A DNA stretch of 64,000 nucleotides, taken from NCBI RefSeq assembly GCF_003347515.1, contig NZ_QEII01000272.1, forward strand, positions 1 through 64,000. The letters run 5' to 3'. Shown piece after piece: positions 15,715 through 25,039 of this stretch. The position numbers and the translations under genes are program-made. The DNA is from Rhodoferax ferrireducens (GTDB taxonomy: Bacteria > Pseudomonadota > Gammaproteobacteria > Burkholderiales > Burkholderiaceae_C). Below the pieces are notes generated by a model. It saw only the letters and a list, made by a program, of their open reading frames with translations, made no database searches and was not told the DNA's origin. Numbering within the stretch: the stretch's first letter is position 1; the number at the start of each line of letters is the position of its first letter.

Positions 15715-17436
15715 TTACATGCACATGCGCAATCCCAGGCGGGACTCGATGATGTGCTGGCGCATCCCGAATTCCGGCAGAACCCAGTGGCGCAGGGCCT
15801 CGGAGGGCTCGGTCCAGCGTGCCGGATTGACGCTTGACGATTCTGGTTGTGACGCAGCACTGATTTGAAGCCAGGCCCAGGCCAGAAGAGTCAGCGCCAG
15901 GGCGCGAAGGTAGTCATCGGCTACCCAGTAAGGCAGTTCCTGATCTGCTTTGGCCGCCTCCACCAAGGCACTGGTGAGCTGGTTCAACCCGGCCACCTGC
16001 GTGCCCAATTGGGCGTGTGCAGGCACACGGTTGTCCAGTCCCTCGCACAGCGCCAGCAACAGGCTGGACAAGCCGGCACCCCCGTCGGGCAGCACCTTGC
16101 GCACCAGCAGGTCGATGGCCTGAATTTCGTTGGTGCCCTCGTAAATCATGCTCACTCGCGCGTCACGCACGATTTGCTCGATGCCCCATTCGCGCACATA
16201 GCCATGGCCACCAAACACCTGCAGGCATTCGCTGCTGCCACTAAACGCTTGCGCGGTCCAGGCGGCTTTGAGCACTGGCGTCACCAGGCTGCACCAAAGC
16301 TGCGCACTGTGTCGTCGGGTCGCGTCGGGATGCTGTTTTGCGATGTCGAGTTCGATGGCGGTACGGTAGGCCAGCACACGACCACCGTCTATCCAGGCGC
16401 GCTGCGTGGCCAGTATGCGGCGCATCGCCGGGTGCTCGGCAATCGGGTCGGGCGTGCTGCTCATCGTCGGCTTGGGCGCGCGCATTTGCCGACGTTCTTT
16501 GGCGTAGGCGTCGGCCTTTTGCCAAGCCGCCTCCAGCAGGCCAATGCCTTGCAGGCCGACATGCAGTCGGGCCGCGTTCATCATCACGAACATGGCATTG
16601 AGCCCGCGCTGGGGCTCGCCAATCAGCCAGCCGGTGGCCCAGTCAAAGCGCATGACACAGGTCGGGCTGCCGTGCAGGCCCATTTTTTCCTCGATACGTT
16701 CGCAGTGAATAGCGTTGCCCGTGCCGTCCGGCAGCACCTTGGGCGCGAGGAACAAGGAGAGGCCTTTGGGTCCGGCCGGCGCATCGGGCAGGCGCGCCAA
16801 TACCAGATGGACAATGTTGTCGGTCAGGTCGTGTTCGCCGCCCGAGATAAAGATTTTGGTGCCGCTGAGGCGGTAGCTGCCGTCCGTCTGAGGCAGCGCC
16901 TTGGTGCGGACCAGCCCCAGGTCGCTGCCGGCGTGGGGTTCGGTCAGGCACATGGTGGCGAGCCATTCGCCGCTGGCCACTTTTTCAAGATATTGAGCCT
17001 TCAGTGCCTCGCTGCCGTGGTGCCTGATGCACTCATAAGCGCCATGCAACAGGCCGGGCGCCATGGTCCAGCCGTGGTTGGCCGCGCTGAGCATCTCGAA
17101 CAGCACGGCTTCGAGCACCGCAGGCAAGCCCTGGCCACCGTCTTCGGGTGCGCACGCCAGCGCTGGCCAGCCGCTCTGCCAAAAGTCCTGGTAGGCATCC
17201 TTGAAACCCGGTGGGGTGGTGACTTTGCCGCCCGCAAACTTGCAGCCAATGGTGTCACCGACACCTTGCAGGGGCGCAATTTTCTGGGCCGTGAACTTAC
17301 CAGCCTCATCCACGACCTGGCGCATCAGTTCTGCATCGGTGTCGGCCAAGGACGGCAGCGCCTGCAACTGTGCAGGAGCTTTGAGCACATCGTGAAGAAT
17401 GAAGTGGATGTCGTCCAAACGAGGCTGGTAGTTCAT
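15715..17436 (-). CDS. Acyl-CoA dehydrogenase, 573 aa, operon member
   Basis: Long-form acyl-CoA dehydrogenase, paralogous to the one near the window start. It has MCLTEPHAGSDLGLVRTKA, LSGTKIFISGGEHDLTDNIVHLVLAR, FGGHGYVREWGIEQIVRDARVSMIYEGTNEIQ with catalytic Glu433, and an extra C-terminal helical domain. In this operon it would introduce the alpha,beta double bond into saturated side chains (phenylpropanoyl-CoA type), so dihydro-substrates could enter the same beta-oxidation as cinnamoyl-CoAs; that role is inferred from neighbours. Confidence 0.88.
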   Translation of the reverse strand: MNYQPRLDDIHFILHDVLKAPAQLQALPSLADTDAELMRQVVDEAGKFTAQKIAPLQGVGDTIGCKFAGGKVTTPPGFKDAYQDFWQSGWPALACAPEDGGQGLPAVLEAVLFEMLSAANHGWTMAPGLLHGAYECIRHHGSEALKAQYLEKVASGEWLATMCLTEPHAGSDLGLVRTKALPQTDGSYRLSGTKIFISGGEHDLTDNIVHLVLARLPDAPAGPKGLSLFLAPKVLPDGTGNAIHCERIEEKMGLHGSPTCVMRFDWATGWLIGEPQRGLNAMFVMMNAARLHVGLQGIGLLEAAWQKADAYAKERRQMRAPKPTMSSTPDPIAEHPAMRRILATQRAWIDGGRVLAYRTAIELDIAKQHPDATRRHSAQLWCSLVTPVLKAAWTAQAFSGSSECLQVFGGHGYVREWGIEQIVRDARVSMIYEGTNEIQAIDLLVRKVLPDGGAGLSSLLLALCEGLDNRVPAHAQLGTQVAGLNQLTSALVEAAKADQELPYWVADDYLRALALTLLAWAWLQISAASQPESSSVNPARWTEPSEALRHWVLPEFGMRQHIIESRLGLRMCM

Positions 17437-17454
17437 GATGAAAAGACTTCTGGC

Positions 17455-18573
17455 TTAGAACGCGTGGTTCATGCCGACCATCGTTCCGGTCTGCGATCCA
17501 CCCAAAGCGGGATTGCTACCCGGTGCGCCACCACTGACGGAAATGTTGCTCAGGCTTTCGTTGTTGATCGCGCCGATTTGGGTATACAGAGTCGTGCGTT
17601 TCGACAGTTTGTACAGCGCTCGGACCGCCAGCAGGGTGGCGTCAAAGTTGTCGGCATCCTTGTAGCTGAGCTTGGCAACAGTTCCGTCGATCGTCAAAGC
17701 CGTCGTGACGGGGTAAGCGGCGCCAAGGTACCAAAGGTCGCTGTTGGGTCGCGTGGCGCTGCCATCGTTCTTGCGGCGAATGACGCCGCCGCCGATTTTA
17801 AAATCCGCAAATTTCACATAACCGTTCACCATCAGGCGGGCATCGGATTTGGAACTGCTGGTCAGGCCGGCGGGCAGCACCACATCCGTGGCGTTGGCCG
17901 GGGTGCGGCCGTTCAGTACGTCATAAGCCAGTGCGGCGCCCCAGGCCTTGGTGTCGTACTTCACCAGGGCCGACCACTCGCGGCAGGCTTGCGCGTCAGC
18001 GCCGCTCTCGCCCGCGCAATTGGTGCCCGCCGGTGAGGGGCCTGCGTTGACGGTGTCACGGCCCAGGCTGTAGGTCGCGCCGACAGTGACGTCGCCGAAT
18101 TTACCTTTGTACGCAATCGAATTGTCGACGCGGGAATTGGGGATGTAGCTGTCCAGAGAGCCGAGTCCATAGACGGCGGGACCCACAATGTCCGAATCCA
18201 GGACGGACCAAAATAACATGGTCCATTGGCGACCCAAGGTGACGGCGCCCCAATCACCACTGAGCCCGACGGTCGACTGGCGACCAAACAAGCGCCCGCC
18301 CTGTCCCGAAGCACCAGTGTCCAGGCCCAAGCCCATTTCAAGCGTGAAGATGGCGCTCAAGCCACCGCCGAGATCTTCCTTGCCGCGCATACCCACCCGC
18401 GAAGGAAGAATGCCGGTCGTGGACGGCATGCGCGTGATGCCGCCACCCGCTGCGGCCACGTTGCTCACATATTCAATGCCGGTGTCAACCATCCCGTAAA
18501 GGGTGACGCTCTGAGCGTGAACTGCGCCTGTGGCGACCAGTCCGGTCAGGGCGATGAGGGAGGAAAATTTCAT
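17455..18573 (-). CDS. Gram-negative general porin
   Basis: 372 aa. The signal peptide MKFSSLIALTGLVATGAVHA is followed by the typical beta-proteobacterial porin start QSVTLYGMVDTGIEYVSN. Repeated amphipathic strands follow (SRVGMRGKEDLGGGLSAIFTLEMG, GRLFGRQSTVGLSGDWGAVTLGRQWT), and the chain ends in aromatic Phe (GMNHAF), the BAM recognition signal. It is embedded in the catabolic operon 18 bases upstream of the acyl-CoA dehydrogenase gene, so it probably admits the substrate through the outer membrane. Confidence 0.9.
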   Translation of the reverse strand: MKFSSLIALTGLVATGAVHAQSVTLYGMVDTGIEYVSNVAAAGGGITRMPSTTGILPSRVGMRGKEDLGGGLSAIFTLEMGLGLDTGASGQGGRLFGRQSTVGLSGDWGAVTLGRQWTMLFWSVLDSDIVGPAVYGLGSLDSYIPNSRVDNSIAYKGKFGDVTVGATYSLGRDTVNAGPSPAGTNCAGESGADAQACREWSALVKYDTKAWGAALAYDVLNGRTPANATDVVLPAGLTSSSKSDARLMVNGYVKFADFKIGGGVIRRKNDGSATRPNSDLWYLGAAYPVTTALTIDGTVAKLSYKDADNFDATLLAVRALYKLSKRTTLYTQIGAINNESLSNISVSGGAPGSNPALGGSQTGTMVGMNHAF

Positions 18574-18703
18574 GCGTATCTCCAAAGTAATAACCGTTAG
18601 TTTTATGACAACACCATTCGCAGAATTTCGTCGCCTCGTGGCAACTGAATCTTTCAGCGGACTCGTTAACTCGTGGAATGTGGTTGTTCTCTCGCTGCTG
18701 AAA

Positions 18704-19462
18704 TCAGTTCGTAAGGGCGCTGACCGCTTCCACTTTCTTGCGCGCGGCGCCCAGGTAGGTGTCGATCACGCGCGGGTCGGTGGCCAGGTCTGACGCGCGT
18801 CCTTCCAGGGCGATTTCGCCCATCTCCAAAACGTAGCCGTAATCGGCGGTCTCCAGCGCGGCGCGGGCGTTCTGCTCCACCAGCAGGGTGGTGACGCCAG
18901 TTTTTCGCAAGGCGTCGATGGTGCGGAATATTTCCTTCACCACCAGGGGGGCCAGACCGAGGCTGGGCTCGTCCAGCATCAGCAGCACCGGGCGCGACAT
19001 CAGCGCCCGACCAACCGCCAGCATCTGCCGTTCGCCACCGGACAGGGTGCCGGCCAACTGCGTGCGCCGTTCCTTCAGGCGCGGGAAGAGCTCGAACACC
19101 ACATCAATCTGCTCGCGCCATTGCTTGTTGTGCTGCCTGACCTGGCGAAACGCGCCCAGCACCAGGTTGTCTTCCACCGACATGGTGCCAAACAGCTCGC
19201 GTCGTTCCGGCACCAGCGATATGCCGCGCATCACGCGCTCTTCGAGCGTGAGCGCACCCACGGCCTCGCCATTGAATTCAATGCTGCCGCGCCCGGGCAG
19301 GATGCCCATCAGTGTATTGAGCAGCGTCGATTTGCCGGCACCATTCGGGCCGATCACCGTGATCACGCTGCCTTTTTCTGCCTGCAGGGTGATGCCGTGC
19401 AGCACTTCGGCGCGGCCGTAGCCGGCACGAAGATTCTGGACGCGAAGAATGGGTGTTGTCAT
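18704..19462 (-). CDS. livF: Branched-chain-type ABC transporter ATP-binding protein (LivF-like)
   Basis: 252 aa. Walker A GPNGAGKST, Q-loop region, LSGGERQMLAVGRALMSRP signature, Walker B LLMLDEPSLGLAP and the switch His segment LLVEQNA. LivF-type ending (GRASDLATDPRVIDTYLG). It is one of two ATPases of a HAAT-family importer whose other parts are directly upstream. Starting at ATG MTTPIL leaves 11 bases after the previous stop; a TTG five codons earlier overlaps it. A substrate other than leucine (aromatic acid) is likely from the operon context. Confidence 0.9.
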   Translation of the reverse strand: MTTPILRVQNLRAGYGRAEVLHGITLQAEKGSVITVIGPNGAGKSTLLNTLMGILPGRGSIEFNGEAVGALTLEERVMRGISLVPERRELFGTMSVEDNLVLGAFRQVRQHNKQWREQIDVVFELFPRLKERRTQLAGTLSGGERQMLAVGRALMSRPVLLMLDEPSLGLAPLVVKEIFRTIDALRKTGVTTLLVEQNARAALETADYGYVLEMGEIALEGRASDLATDPRVIDTYLGAARKKVEAVSALTN

Positions 19463-19473
19463 CTCAAGAGTCC

Positions 19474-21291
19474 TCAATGTTCGGTGCCGAGATAGGCGGC
19501 ACGCACTTGCGGGCTTTGCTGGATTTCAACCGGCGTGCCCTCGGTCAAAAGGGTGCCGAATTCCATCACCACCAGGTGGTCGCAGACGTCCATGACCAGG
19601 TCCATGTCGTGTTCGACCAGCAGAATGCTCATGCCTTCGCCCTGCAGTTGGCGCAACACACCGGCCAGCGCCTGCTTTTCCTTGTGGCGCAGGCCGGCGG
19701 CGGGCTCATCCAACAGCAACAAAGCCGGGTCGCTGCACAGGGCGCGGGCGATTTCCATCAGGCGCTGCGGCCCCATGGCCAGGTTGCCGGCCTGCTCGTG
19801 CAGGTAGGCGCCCATGCCAATGCGCTCCAGCTGGGCCTGTGCCTCGCGGAACAACTGGCGTTCTTCCTCGCGATTGAAGCTCGTCATGGCCGACACCACA
19901 CCTTTTGTACCCCGCAGGTGCGCGCCCAGGGCCACGTTCTCCAGCACCGTCATGTCGGGAATCATCTTGACGTGCTGGAAGGTGCGTGACATGCCCCGGC
20001 TGGCAATGTCGCGTGAGCGGTGCCCGCTGATGGGCTCACCCCGGAACATGACCTTGCCGCTGGTGAGCGAGAGCACGCCGGTGATCAGGTTGAAGGTGGT
20101 GGATTTGCCGGCGCCATTGGGCCCGATGAGTCCCACGATTTGCCCGGCCTTGATCTGGAAACTGATGTCGTTGACGGCGACCAGGCCGCCAAACGCCTTG
20201 CGGATGGCTTGCACGTCCAGCACCAGTTCACCTGCGGCGGGCATGGCCCGTTCCGCCAGCGCCGGGGCGTTGGCCCAGTCCACCGGGCGCTGCGGACGCG
20301 GCAGCTTGCGCTCGACCAGGGACCACAGGCCGTTGGGCAGGAACTTGAGCGTGAGCACCAGCACGATGCCGAACACAATCGTTTCGTAGCTGCCGCTGGT
20401 GCCGATGAGCTTGGGCAGCAGCACTTGCAACTGGTCTTCCAGCAGCTTGGTCAGCAGGGCACCGGTGATGGCGCCCCAGACATGGCCGATACCGCCCACC
20501 ACCGTCATGAACAGGTACTCGATGCCCATCTTGAGGCCGAAGGGCGAGGGGTTGACGGAGTGCTGGAAGTGCGCAAACAGCCAGCCCGAGAATGAGGCCA
20601 GCAATGCGGCGATCACGAAGATGATGATCTTGTAGCGCAAGGTGTTCACGCCCATGGCCTCGGCCATCTGGGTGCCAGTGCGCAGTGAACGCATGGCGCG
20701 TCCCGGACGGGAGTCGAGCAGGTGGAGGATGGCGACCGCCGCCAGCACCACCACGCCCCAGGCCAGCAGGAAAAAGCCGCGGCCCTGGCCGACATCCCAG
20801 CCGAACACGGACAGGCTCTGGATGCCCAGCAAGCCGTCGTACTTGCCCAGCGCGTCGAGATTACCCATGAGGTAGTACAGCGACAGGCCCCAGGCGATGG
20901 TGGCCAGCGGCAGGTAGTGGCCCGACATGCGCAGCGTGATGCCGGCCACTATCAGGGCCGAGACCCCGGTAATCGCCAGACCGATGAACAGCGTGAGCCA
21001 AGGCGACAAGCCGGTATTGAGCGTCAACCAGGCGGTGGCATAGGCACCAATGCCGACAAACGCAGCCTGTCCAAACGAGGTGAGGCCGGCCACGCCGGTC
21101 AGCAGCACCAGACCGATGCCGACCAAGCTGTACAAGGCAATGTAGTTGAGCTGGGTGATCCAGAAATCGGGCAATGGCAGCACCGCGATCAGCACGATGA
21201 CGATGACCAAGGCCAGCAATCCATAACGCCTGGCCAGCATGTCGGTGCCCGCCCGGGGCACCTCGAATGAGGAGAGTGTGGGGGCTTTCAT
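19474..21291 (-). CDS. Fused HAAT-type ABC permease and ATP-binding protein (LivM-LivG)
   Basis: 605 aa, two proteins in one chain. Residues ~1-325 form the LivM-type permease with many hydrophobic helices (VGIGLVLLTGVAGLTSFGQAAFVGIGAYATAWL; EAMGVNTLRYKIIIFVIAA). Residues ~350-605 form the LivG ATPase with Walker A GPNGAGKST, LAMGPQRLMEIARAL in signature position, Walker B LLLLDEPAAGL and LLVEHDMDLVM. The signature motif is MGPQ rather than LSGGQ-like, as in many LivG proteins. Such fusions occur in beta-proteobacteria. GGAG precedes the ATG. Confidence 0.92.
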   Translation of the reverse strand: MKAPTLSSFEVPRAGTDMLARRYGLLALVIVIVLIAVLPLPDFWITQLNYIALYSLVGIGLVLLTGVAGLTSFGQAAFVGIGAYATAWLTLNTGLSPWLTLFIGLAITGVSALIVAGITLRMSGHYLPLATIAWGLSLYYLMGNLDALGKYDGLLGIQSLSVFGWDVGQGRGFFLLAWGVVVLAAVAILHLLDSRPGRAMRSLRTGTQMAEAMGVNTLRYKIIIFVIAALLASFSGWLFAHFQHSVNPSPFGLKMGIEYLFMTVVGGIGHVWGAITGALLTKLLEDQLQVLLPKLIGTSGSYETIVFGIVLVLTLKFLPNGLWSLVERKLPRPQRPVDWANAPALAERAMPAAGELVLDVQAIRKAFGGLVAVNDISFQIKAGQIVGLIGPNGAGKSTTFNLITGVLSLTSGKVMFRGEPISGHRSRDIASRGMSRTFQHVKMIPDMTVLENVALGAHLRGTKGVVSAMTSFNREEERQLFREAQAQLERIGMGAYLHEQAGNLAMGPQRLMEIARALCSDPALLLLDEPAAGLRHKEKQALAGVLRQLQGEGMSILLVEHDMDLVMDVCDHLVVMEFGTLLTEGTPVEIQQSPQVRAAYLGTEH

Positions 21292-21292
21292 G

Positions 21293-22333
21293 TCAATGCT
21301 CCTCGTCCGAATGGCCGCCCTGCAGCGAACGCCACAGCAGGATTGGCAAAATAAGTGTGAACACGATCACTTCCTTGAAGGCACTGGCCCAAAACGAACC
21401 GAAGGACTCCACGATGCCGACGAACAGCGCACCCAGCAAGGCGCCCGGGTAGCTGGACAGGCCGGCGACCACTGCCGCCACGAAACCCTTGAGGCCGATC
21501 AGGAAACCGGAGTCGTAAAACACGGTGGTGGTGGGCCCGATCAACAGGCCCGACAAGGCGCCGATCAGGGCCGCCATGGCAAAAGTCAGCTGGCCCGAGG
21601 TGTGGGACGAAATCCCCATCAGACGCGCACCCAGGCGGTTGACGGCGGTGGCACGCAATGCCTTCCCGTACAGGGAGCGCTCGAAAAACAGCCACAGCAT
21701 CACGATCAGCGCCAGTGACGCCATGAAGATGATGATGGTTTGCCCCGACAGCGAGACCGGTCCCAGCGCCAGGCGCAGATCCCAGAACGAGGGGTTGCGA
21801 AAGCCCTCGGCGCCGAAAAACAGCAGACCGAGTCCGGTCATGGCAAAGTGCACGCCGACCGAGACGATCAGCAGCACCAGCGGCGTGGCGTCTTCCAGCG
21901 ACTGGAACGCCACCCGGTAAACCAAAGGCCCGAAAGCGGTGACGATGGCCACGCTCAGCAGGGCTTGCACGGCCAGCGGAAACTGATGCGGCGCCGCCCA
22001 GGCCGTGAGGCCGGCCACCACCGCAGGAATGATCAGGGTCTTCAGACCCGCCTTCAAGGCGGCCAGCACCTGGTGCTGACGTTGCCAGGCACTGGCGAAG
22101 TCCATCAGACCGGCGATGCCGGCCAGAATCAACAACAGCCAGACCGTGCCGGGAACTTTCCCGGTTTGCAAAATGGCCAGTGTGAGCGCGCCATAGGCGA
22201 CAAACTCACCTTGCGGAATAAAAATGACCCGCGTGACCGTAAACACCAGCACGGTGGCCAGACCCAACAGGGCGTAAATGGCCCCGTTGGTCAGGCCGTC
22301 CAGTAACAAAATACTGGCGATCGAGGTATCCAT
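21293..22333 (-). CDS. livH: HAAT-type ABC transporter permease (LivH-like)
   Basis: 346 aa inner-membrane permease. Start [44 protein letters not shown] is typical of LivH. The EAA-like region is [25 protein letters not shown], and the [21 protein letters not shown] segment closes the bundle. The protein is about 40-50 aa longer than standard LivH because of an insertion near residues 60-105. AAGG is 7 bases upstream of the ATG. The next gene starts 1 base after this stop. Confidence 0.9.
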   Translation of the reverse strand: MDTSIASILLLDGLTNGAIYALLGLATVLVFTVTRVIFIPQGEFVAYGALTLAILQTGKVPGTVWLLLILAGIAGLMDFASAWQRQHQVLAALKAGLKTLIIPAVVAGLTAWAAPHQFPLAVQALLSVAIVTAFGPLVYRVAFQSLEDATPLVLLIVSVGVHFAMTGLGLLFFGAEGFRNPSFWDLRLALGPVSLSGQTIIIFMASLALIVMLWLFFERSLYGKALRATAVNRLGARLMGISSHTSGQLTFAMAALIGALSGLLIGPTTTVFYDSGFLIGLKGFVAAVVAGLSSYPGALLGALFVGIVESFGSFWASAFKEVIVFTLILPILLWRSLQGGHSDEEH

Positions 22334-22422
22334 GATCGAACCTTGGTAGAGAAGAAATGAAAATTGCCAAGCCCGCGGGACCGCCAACCAGGTCGGCTCC
22401 GCGTGTCATGCCGACGAAAGAG

Positions 22423-23556
22423 TTACTCGATTTTCCAGTCGCCGTTGACGACCTTGACAATCACACCGGTCTCGTTGGTGTAACCCCAGTGGTCGTCCTT
22501 GGTCCAGTTCATGATGCCGTGGGCAAAGCTGGTGCGGCCCATGGTTTCAATTGCATCGCGCAGCGCAATGCGGAATTCCTTGGTGCCAGGCTTGGCCTTC
22601 TTCAGCGCCACGGGAATCGTCTTCTCGAGCACAATGAGGGCGTCGTAGGAATGGCCGGCAAACTGGTTGCGGCTACCGGGGCCATAGGTTGCTTCATATT
22701 TCTGCACGAAGTCCAGCGCCAGCTTCTTCGACGGGTGGCTCTCGGGCAATTGTTCTGGCGCGATCACGGGGCCGGACACCACGTAGGCACCTTCCATGTC
22801 TTTGCCCCCCACACGCATCAAGTCGCGTGTAGCGGCGGCGTGGGTCTGGTAGATCTTGCCCTTGAAGCCGCGCTCGATCACGGCCTTGTGCGGCATGGCC
22901 GCGCCGCTGCCAGAGGCGACGATCAACATGGCATCCGGATTGGCGGCGGTCAGCTTGAGGGCCTGGGCGGTGACGCCGGTGTCGGTGCGGGCAAAGCGCT
23001 CGGTGGCCACCACTTTGATGCCGGCTTTTTCGGCGATGGGGGTGAAGTCTTTCAGCCAGCCTTCACCGTAGGCATCGGTGTAGCCTAAAAAGCCGACGGT
23101 CTTGACGCCTTGCTTCTTCATGTGCTCGACCACGGCGTGCGACATGACGGCATTCGATTGCGGCAGGCGAAAGCTCCAGGTGTCCTTGCCGGGCGGCAAT
23201 TGGGCGGGGGAGGCCACGAGTTGCGGGGTCTGGCCCTCCATCGCGACGGCGGCCATGGCGATGGCCACGGGAGTGGCGGCGGAACCCAGGATCAGATCGA
23301 CTTTCTCGTCGGTGATGAAACGGTTCGCGTTCTTCACGCCGTTGGTCGGGTCGGTCGCGTCATCCAGCACAATGACCTTGAGCTTTTCGCCGCCGATGGA
23401 CTGGGGCCACAGGGCGAGCTGGTTTTTCATCGGAATGCCCAAGCCGGAGGCCGGGCCGGTCAGCGGCAGGCTGACGCCGATGGTGATGTCGGCTTGCGCC
23501 ACGCCGGCCGCCAGGACCGCGACGGCGGTGGCGATAAGTGTCTTGATTTTTTTCAT
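22423..23556 (-). CDS. ABC transporter periplasmic substrate-binding protein (LivK-like)
   Basis: 377 aa. Signal peptide MKKIKTLIATAVAVLAAGVAQA; mature start DITIGVSLPLTGPASGLGIPMKN is typical of HAAT solute-binding proteins. Other family blocks are INLILGSAATPVAIAMAAVAMEGQTPQLVASPA-like and FAGHSYDALIVLEKTI. GGAG is 8 bases before the ATG. It supplies the ligand for the LivHMGF importer downstream in the same operon. The ligand is inferred to be an aromatic or phenylpropanoid acid, as in other Liv-type systems that flank aryl-CoA ligases; not shown by sequence. Confidence 0.9.
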   Translation of the reverse strand: MKKIKTLIATAVAVLAAGVAQADITIGVSLPLTGPASGLGIPMKNQLALWPQSIGGEKLKVIVLDDATDPTNGVKNANRFITDEKVDLILGSAATPVAIAMAAVAMEGQTPQLVASPAQLPPGKDTWSFRLPQSNAVMSHAVVEHMKKQGVKTVGFLGYTDAYGEGWLKDFTPIAEKAGIKVVATERFARTDTGVTAQALKLTAANPDAMLIVASGSGAAMPHKAVIERGFKGKIYQTHAAATRDLMRVGGKDMEGAYVVSGPVIAPEQLPESHPSKKLALDFVQKYEATYGPGSRNQFAGHSYDALIVLEKTIPVALKKAKPGTKEFRIALRDAIETMGRTSFAHGIMNWTKDDHWGYTNETGVIVKVVNGDWKIE

Positions 23557-23635
23557 GAGTTTGTCTCCAGAGTGGTTGTAATGGCAAGGGAACGAAAAAC
23601 GGGGTAGGGCGAACGGGGTTGGCGGGTTGCTGGTG

Positions 23636-24055
23636 TTAGCTGCACAAGGCCTTGATGTCTTGCGGCACCGGGATGGCCTTGATGCGGTCGGGGTTGTCGA
23701 CCTGGCGCATGCAGAAGGCGCGGGTTTCCGTGCCTTCGCACAGCAGATCGTCGCCGCGCATGACCACATGCTTGTGCATGAAGACCTTGTCGCGCCATTC
23801 GATCACGCTGGTGTGAATCTGCAGCGTCTCGCCGTAGGTGGCGGGGCGCAGGAACTTGGTGTTGATCTCCAGCAGCGGCGTGCCGATGATGCCGGTGGTC
23901 TTGACCAGTTCGCGCCAGGGCGGCACGCCGCACTTGACAAAGAAGTTCAAGGACGAAGCGTCCATCCACTTGGAGAAATTCGGAAAGAACACGATGCCGG
24001 CGGGATCGCAGTCGCCAAACATCACGTTCACTTCAAAGACAACGGTTTTGCTCAT
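23636..24055 (-). CDS. Acyl-CoA thioesterase, 4-hydroxybenzoyl-CoA thioesterase family
   Basis: 139 aa hot-dog fold. GDCDPAGIVFFPNFSKWMD carries the catalytic Asp17 of the 4HBT class-I family (D-x-x-G-[IV]-[VY]-[FY]). The chain then follows the family pattern RPATYGETLQIHTSVIEWRDKVFMHKHVVMRGDDLLCEGTETRAF. It probably releases the aromatic acid (for example a hydroxybenzoate) from its CoA thioester after the thiolase step. It lies 17 bases after the SDR gene. Confidence 0.87.
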   Translation of the reverse strand: MSKTVVFEVNVMFGDCDPAGIVFFPNFSKWMDASSLNFFVKCGVPPWRELVKTTGIIGTPLLEINTKFLRPATYGETLQIHTSVIEWRDKVFMHKHVVMRGDDLLCEGTETRAFCMRQVDNPDRIKAIPVPQDIKALCS

Positions 24056-24072
24056 GGGGTCAAGGCGTCCGC

Positions 24073-24858
24073 TCAGCGCGGCGCCATGCGCAGCGCGCCA
24101 TCGAGGCGAATCACTTCGCCGTTCAGGTGCATGTTGGTGACGATGTGGCTGGCCAGTTGCGCGAACTCTTCCGGCTTGCCCAGGCGCGCCGGGAACGGAA
24201 TACTGGCGGCCAGCGAGGCCTGCACTGGCTCGGGCAGGGTTTTCATCAGTGGTGTCGCGAACAGGCCGGGGGCGATGGTGCAGACCCGGATGCCGTGCTG
24301 CGCCAGATCGCGCGCCATCGGCAGCGTCATGCCGACCACACCGCTCTTGGAGGCGCTGTAAGCTTGCTGGCCGACTTGGCCATCAAAGGCCGCCACCGAG
24401 GCCGTGAACACCATCACGCCGCGCTCGCCGTCTTCCAGCGGGTCCAGCTTGGCGCATTCGGCGGCGAACAGGCGGGCGACGTTGTAGGTGCCGATCAGGT
24501 TGACGTTGATCACCCGCACAAAGTCTTCCAGCGGCGCCGGCGAGCCGTCCCGGGCGATGATGCGCTTGGCACTGCCGATGCCGGCGATGCTCATCAGCAT
24601 GCGCGCCGGACCGTGGGCCGCGGCGGCCTGGACGATGGCGGCCTGCAGGCTGTCGGTGTTGGTGATGTCGCACTGGCAGGCGACGGCGCTGCCCGCGCCT
24701 TGCGCTGCATTGATGTCACTCGCCACCTTCTCGGCATTCGCGAGATTCACGTCGAGCACGGCTACGCGTGCGCCCAGGCGGGCCAGTTCGCGTGCGGTGG
24801 CTTCGCCGAGACCGGAGCCGCCGCCGGTCACGAGAGCGGCTTGTCCTTGAATATTCAT
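24073..24858 (-). CDS. SDR-family dehydrogenase, 3-hydroxyacyl-CoA dehydrogenase type 2-like
   Basis: 261 aa. NAD-binding TGGGSGLG (11-18), Asp37 after beta-2 (NAD preference), catalytic Ser154, Tyr167 and Lys171 (YSASK). The overall sequence resembles HSD17B10-like 3-hydroxyacyl-CoA dehydrogenases ([30 protein letters not shown]). The usual NNAG is SIAG here. In this operon it would oxidise the 3-hydroxy-3-arylpropanoyl-CoA made by the hydratase. No strong Shine-Dalgarno is visible. Confidence 0.88.
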   Translation of the reverse strand: MNIQGQAALVTGGGSGLGEATARELARLGARVAVLDVNLANAEKVASDINAAQGAGSAVACQCDITNTDSLQAAIVQAAAAHGPARMLMSIAGIGSAKRIIARDGSPAPLEDFVRVINVNLIGTYNVARLFAAECAKLDPLEDGERGVMVFTASVAAFDGQVGQQAYSASKSGVVGMTLPMARDLAQHGIRVCTIAPGLFATPLMKTLPEPVQASLAASIPFPARLGKPEEFAQLASHIVTNMHLNGEVIRLDGALRMAPR

Positions 24859-24880
24859 GTCAGGCTTTCAGAATACGAAT

Positions 24881-24936
24881 TGCTATTTAATTAATAGCTG
24901 CTTGCGCAGATATTACGGGGGCTAGAGGCCTATTTC
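24881..24936 (+). repeat. Dispersed intergenic repeat, copy 4
   Basis: A full-length member: TGCTATTTAATTAATAGC, then TGCTTGCGCAGA and GGGGGCTAGAGGCCTATTT. It interrupts the otherwise tight catabolic operon between the thiolase and SDR genes. Confidence 0.8.
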
Positions 24937-24959
24937 TTATATAAATACTTCCATAAACC

Positions 24960-25024
24960 CGTCATTGCGAGCGCAGCGCGGCAATCCATGACTCTTGGAT
25001 TGCCGCGCTGCGCTCGCAATGACG
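24960..25024. repeat. Large perfect palindrome of the CGTCATTGCGAG repeat family
   Basis: Two 29-bp arms, perfectly complementary, with a 7-base loop (TGACTCT). Each arm begins or ends with CGTCATTGCGAGCG/CGCTCGCAATGACG. In RNA it would form a very stable hairpin between thiolase and SDR coding regions in one operon. A single-arm relative lies inside mfd. Confidence 0.9.
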
Positions 25025-25039
25025 GCTGGGCCGTGGCCA

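Noticed and set aside
15865..18036. 723-codon plus-strand open frame
   Set aside because: It runs antisense across an acyl-CoA dehydrogenase and a porin gene, both well supported, and shows no motif of its own.
18574..18703. Second copy of the MarR-type operator upstream of the porin
   Set aside because: Only a half-site-like CGGTTATT is visible; the palindromic partner is missing.
22423..23769. 448-aa version of the LivK-like protein
   Set aside because: The added N-terminus overlaps the thioesterase gene and lacks a signal peptide; the MKKIKTLIATAVAV start has GGAG and a proper signal.
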